Shown: positions 5,720 through 8,714 of the stretch, piece after piece
Numbering within the stretch: the first letter of the stretch is position 1
Layout of the letters: each line of letters begins with the position of its first letter
Origin: an uncultured Rhodopirellula sp.
GTDB lineage: Bacteria > Planctomycetota > Planctomycetia > Pirellulales > Pirellulaceae
Length of the DNA stretch: 8,714 nucleotides
Direction: 5' to 3'
Assembly: GCA_913061385.1 (NCBI GenBank)
Contig: CAJXTM010000097.1
Coordinates: forward strand, 1 to 8,714
Position numbers and translations under genes: made by a program
The notes under the pieces: model-generated
Told to the model about the DNA's origin: nothing
Databases searched by the model: none
What the model saw: only the letters and a program-made list of their open reading frames with translations

Positions 5720-7048
5720 ATGTCTTATTACCAACTGCAGCAGAGCCTCATTGTTCTCACTATTGCCCTGATCGCATCCTGTTCTGCGCACGCAGATGAT
5801 TTCCCACAATGGCGTGGCGTCAATCGTGACGGAATCCTGAGTGAAAACAACTTAGTCGACGAACTACCAGAGGGCCAACTTCCCCGGAAATGGTCGGTTC
5901 CTGTCGGGTCAGGTTACAGTGGACCAACCGTAGCGAACGGCAAAGTCTATTTAACAGATCGGGGCATCGGTGAATCGGATAATAAAGTCGAACGCATCCT
6001 CTGTTTCGATGCTGAAAACGGCAAGCAGGTGTGGGAACACACCTATGAGGTCAACTACAACAACGCTGAATACAATATCGGCTACAAGGCAGGGCCACGT
6101 GCAGCGGTAACAATCCATGAGGGCAAAGCATTGTCTGTTGGTGCAGCAGGAGATTTGAAGTGCCTCGACGCAGCAACAGGGGAAATCATCTGGGAACACC
6201 AACTGGCCAGTGAATACAAAGTAAAGATGCCGATTTGGGGGATCACTGCCGCACCGCTAGTTCACAAAGATCTTGTCATTCAAATTGCTGCTGGATCAGC
6301 CGGCGCGTGTGTGGTCGCTTTTGATTTGCAGACTGGCAAAGAAAAGTGGCGAGCGATTGATGAACTTGCAGGCTACAGTGCGCCGATCATGATCCGCCAA
6401 GGCCAGCAGGATGTCGCCGTGTGCTGGACTGGGGAGAGCGTGACTGGCTTGAATCCCGAAACCGGCCAAACTTTGTGGCGATTACCGATGGAATCCAGAA
6501 ACATGCCGATTGGTGTCGCGACTCCTGTCACCTCAGGCAAATATCTCTTCGTATCGTCATTTTACGATGGCTCGATGTTGATCGAACTGAATCTTGAAAA
6601 ACCCGAGGTCAAGCAGGTCTGGAGACGAATCGGTACAAGTGAGAAAAACACTGATTCACTGCACTGCATGATCAGCACACCTCTGATCAAAGGTCAACAC
6701 ATCTATGGTGTAGACAGCTACGGTGAACTGCGATGCCTGGACCTGAACACAGGTGACCGCATTTGGGAAAATACGACTGCCGTCCCGAGAGCAAGATGGG
6801 CCACCATTCACACCATGCGTGATGGAGATCGTGAAATCATGCTGAATGATCAGGGCGAGTTGATTTTTGCGAAGCTGACCCCAGAAGGATATGAGGAATA
6901 CTCTAGGACAAAGCTGCTTGCCCCCACGCTTCGACAGCTTCCACGACGAAACGGCGTTACATGGGCGCACCCTGCGATCGCAAACGGAGTCATCTTTGCC
7001 CGCAGTGATAGCGAGTTAGTCGCAGCGTCATTGACCAAATCAAAATGA
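5720..7048 (+). CDS. Secreted PQQ-like beta-propeller repeat protein
   Basis: The 442-residue protein resembles the outer-membrane-assembly/PQQ-dehydrogenase propeller superfamily, which is very common in planctomycetes. The mature start DDFPQWRGVNRDG (26-38) is the usual opening of this group. Propeller blades end in the D-x-x-T-G-x-x-x-W pattern: FDAENGKQVW (96-105), LDAATGEIIW (149-158), FDLQTGKEKW (201-210), LNPETGQTLW (244-253), and LDLNTGDRIW (340-349). A degenerate blade lies near 289-301 and a last one near 416-437. The leader (1-25) has a hydrophobic core and cleavage after AHA, but no Lys or Arg before the core. IASC at 18-21 could alternatively serve as a lipobox. The start is fixed by an in-frame stop at 5711 and a GAGGG at 5704-5708. 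No quinone-binding catalytic residues are evident, so a structural or binding role is more likely than dehydrogenase activity. The sulfatase overlaps its stop. Confidence 0.9.
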   Translation: MSYYQLQQSLIVLTIALIASCSAHADDFPQWRGVNRDGILSENNLVDELPEGQLPRKWSVPVGSGYSGPTVANGKVYLTDRGIGESDNKVERILCFDAENGKQVWEHTYEVNYNNAEYNIGYKAGPRAAVTIHEGKALSVGAAGDLKCLDAATGEIIWEHQLASEYKVKMPIWGITAAPLVHKDLVIQIAAGSAGACVVAFDLQTGKEKWRAIDELAGYSAPIMIRQGQQDVAVCWTGESVTGLNPETGQTLWRLPMESRNMPIGVATPVTSGKYLFVSSFYDGSMLIELNLEKPEVKQVWRRIGTSEKNTDSLHCMISTPLIKGQHIYGVDSYGELRCLDLNTGDRIWENTTAVPRARWATIHTMRDGDREIMLNDQGELIFAKLTPEGYEEYSRTKLLAPTLRQLPRRNGVTWAHPAIANGVIFARSDSELVAASLTKSK

Positions 7049-8595
7049 AAGCCAGGTCAAACATCAGTTGCATGATTTCCAGCTTGCTGTGTTTTCAACT
7101 GACGATCAGTTGTCAGCTAGCCACTGGAAAGAGTCCAGACATCGTCATGATCGCCATCGATGACCTGCGCCCGATGCTCGGGTGCTATGGTGATCAGAGG
7201 ATCAAGAGCCCGAATATCGATTCGCTGGCGAAACGCGGAGTTGTGTTTGAACGAGCGTATTGTCAATACGCCAAGTGCGGTACTTCACGGTTATCGCTCA
7301 TGACCGGGCTCAGACCGGACTCGATTGGGATATTCAGTAATAGTGCCTCCGACGTTATCAAATTCCGCGCCCATCATCCTGAAATCAATTCGATTGCTCA
7401 CTGGTTAAAAAAGTCGGGATACCACACACAGAGTTTTGGAAAAATCTATCACGATGGTTGGGATCATCGAAATGACTGGTCCACCGATTCGCGTCCAGGC
7501 CGCGATCGTGAAATGCTTGAAATCACTGACCCCAAAAATGTCACAGCTCCAACGGTGATTGCCGAGCGACTGAACTGCCCCATCCTTCAGGCACCAGCTG
7601 TTCCAGACGACCACCTGTTCGCAGGTCGCATGACAACCGAAGTCATCGATACGCTCGCTCACTTTGAAGCCCCCGAGCCACTTTTCCTTGCAATTGGCTT
7701 TCGACGCCCCCACCTGCCTTTTGTCGCACCCAAGTCCTACTTTGATCAGTACGATATTAACGATTCATGGCTGGCTTCGAATCAGCGTCCCAGTACAGAC
7801 ATCCCGTTAATGTCATGGTTCAACTCGGACGGATATGTCGGATCAGCTCGAAAGATCGGTCTTACAATGCCGTCGCAACCAGACTACGACGAGGCAATGG
7901 ATTGGAATGGCTACGAGATGCGCAGTTATCAGGGCGTTCCTAATCAGGGTCCGATCCCCCCCGCAACCCAAATCAATCTGATCCACGCCTACGCAGCATG
8001 CATTAGTTATGTCGACGCACAGATTGGTCGCATTCTGGAACACCTTCGTCATTCACCGCGATTCAAAAACGCAATCATCGTCTTGTGGTCAGACCATGGC
8101 TGGCATCTGGGAGAGCACTCAGCTTGGGGAAAAATGACCAACTTCGAGGTAGCCACCCGAGTCCCCCTGATCATTGCAGCGCCCGAAATAAAGCCAAGTC
8201 GCACTGATTACATCTCAGAGTTAGTCGACCTCTATCCGACACTATGTGATCTAGCTGGAGTCCCAAAACCCGACCACCTTGAGGGCGACAGCCTGCTTCA
8301 CGCCTTGAAATCAGAGGATTCGTCACTGCTGTCAGCAGCACAATCAATGGCGTTGAGTCAGTACACCCGCTTCCGGGGCAGATACATGGGTCGCGCGATC
8401 CGCACCCCAAGCTATCGATACGTTGCATGGTTCGACCAGCTCGAAAACAGGATTGTCGGACGTGAACTTTACGATCATCGAGTTGACTCCAACGAGAACC
8501 ACAATCTGGCCTCGATTGACGAACATGCGGCAACGGTGGCAAATTTCGACAAGCAAGTGCAACGTCTCTTCGGGTTACCCGCCATTGTGCCGTGA
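7045..8595 (+). CDS. Sulfatase, iduronate-2-sulfatase-like, with an unusual formylglycine motif
   Basis: This is an exported alkaline-phosphatase-fold sulfatase of 516 residues, expected to hydrolyse sulfate esters, probably on polysaccharides. A signal peptide covers about 1-28, and the catalytic domain starts at PDIVMIAIDDLRP. Visible active-site residues are metal ligands D39 and D40, the formylglycine Cys C78, R82, K133 and H136 (GKIYH), H223 (RRPHLPF), D350 and H351 (WSDHGWHLGEH), and K363 (WGK). This order matches the iduronate-2-sulfatase group. The motif at 78-82 is C-G-T-S-R, with Thr (codon 7282-7284) where Pro, or sometimes Ala, is normal. All other catalytic positions are intact, which argues against a decayed gene. 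Its ATG overlaps the propeller gene's TGA (ATGA at 7045-7048), suggesting translational coupling. Substrate cannot be told. Genomic sequence ends 70 bases downstream. Confidence 0.92.
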   Translation: MKARSNISCMISSLLCFQLTISCQLATGKSPDIVMIAIDDLRPMLGCYGDQRIKSPNIDSLAKRGVVFERAYCQYAKCGTSRLSLMTGLRPDSIGIFSNSASDVIKFRAHHPEINSIAHWLKKSGYHTQSFGKIYHDGWDHRNDWSTDSRPGRDREMLEITDPKNVTAPTVIAERLNCPILQAPAVPDDHLFAGRMTTEVIDTLAHFEAPEPLFLAIGFRRPHLPFVAPKSYFDQYDINDSWLASNQRPSTDIPLMSWFNSDGYVGSARKIGLTMPSQPDYDEAMDWNGYEMRSYQGVPNQGPIPPATQINLIHAYAACISYVDAQIGRILEHLRHSPRFKNAIIVLWSDHGWHLGEHSAWGKMTNFEVATRVPLIIAAPEIKPSRTDYISELVDLYPTLCDLAGVPKPDHLEGDSLLHALKSEDSSLLSAAQSMALSQYTRFRGRYMGRAIRTPSYRYVAWFDQLENRIVGRELYDHRVDSNENHNLASIDEHAATVANFDKQVQRLFGLPAIVP

Positions 8596-8665
8596 TTCCA
8601 ATATCGCCGACTGATACTCCCTGTCGAGTCGCTAGAATAAGCACTCACTTTCTTTACTACACTTA

Positions 8666-8714
8666 CTGTCTCTTATACACATCTGACGCTGCCGACGACT
8701 CCTTACGTGTAGAT
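8666..8714. other. Illumina Nextera adapter and i5 index (artefact, not genomic)
   Basis: Positions 8666-8684 are the 19-base Tn5 mosaic end used in Nextera libraries. They are followed by GACGCTGCCGACGA (8685-8698), the rest of the read-through adapter. CTCCTTAC (8699-8706) is the reverse complement of index GTAAGGAG (known to me as i5 505), and GTGTAGAT (8707-8714) begins the reverse complement of the P5 flow-cell sequence. The order of parts is exactly that of the library adapter. This stretch should be trimmed, and the contig truly ends at 8665. Confidence 0.98.

Noticed and set aside
5557..5799. 80-residue + strand open frame from TTG between DUF1571 and the propeller
   Set aside because: It has a TTG start inside a hairpin, no ribosome binding site, no recognisable domain, and overlaps the propeller's signal peptide in another frame.
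8666..8684. Tn5-like mosaic end as a mobile element boundary
   Set aside because: It is followed by library adapter, index and P5 sequence, so it comes from the sequencing library, not from a transposon in the genome.

Overview
The window looks like a chromosomal stretch from a planctomycete, most likely a relative of Rhodopirellula/Pirellulaceae. The evidence is a DUF1571 protein, a secreted PQQ-type beta-propeller starting with FPQWRG, an iduronate-2-sulfatase-like sulfatase, a large secreted protein of a type I associate with planctomycetes, and translation genes scattered outside the usual long ribosomal operons. This is recognition from memory, not a database result. All genes are on the + strand.

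Layout. Positions 2-829 hold the C-terminal part of a class II CPD photolyase whose start lies before the window. Next come three translation genes: rplM (L13, 1053-1505), rpsI (S9, 1564-1977) and infA (IF-1, 2250-2471). infA has a forced TTG start and a structured leader. A 379-base non-coding stretch (2472-2850) leads to a 563-residue exported protein of unknown function (2851-4542), which ends at a strong intrinsic terminator (4597-4632). Then come a membrane-anchored DUF1571 protein (4675-5553), a secreted PQQ-like beta-propeller (5720-7048) and a sulfatase (7045-8595). The last two overlap by ATGA and are probably translationally coupled.

How the genes fit together. The first half is housekeeping: DNA repair and translation. 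The second half is cell-envelope and exported functions. The propeller-sulfatase pair fits the planctomycete habit of grouping sulfatases with secreted propeller proteins for work on sulfated polysaccharides, but no substrate can be read from the sequence.

The most interesting signals are a compact three-way-junction RNA fold (2172-2225) just upstream of infA, the obligatory TTG start of infA, and a sulfatase whose formylglycine motif reads C-G-T-S-R instead of C-x-P/A-x-R. The last 49 bases (8666-8714) are not genomic. They are Illumina Nextera adapter with an i5 index, so the real sequence ends at 8665. I found no CRISPR array, tRNA, rRNA, insertion sequence or convincing novel defence or mobile system.
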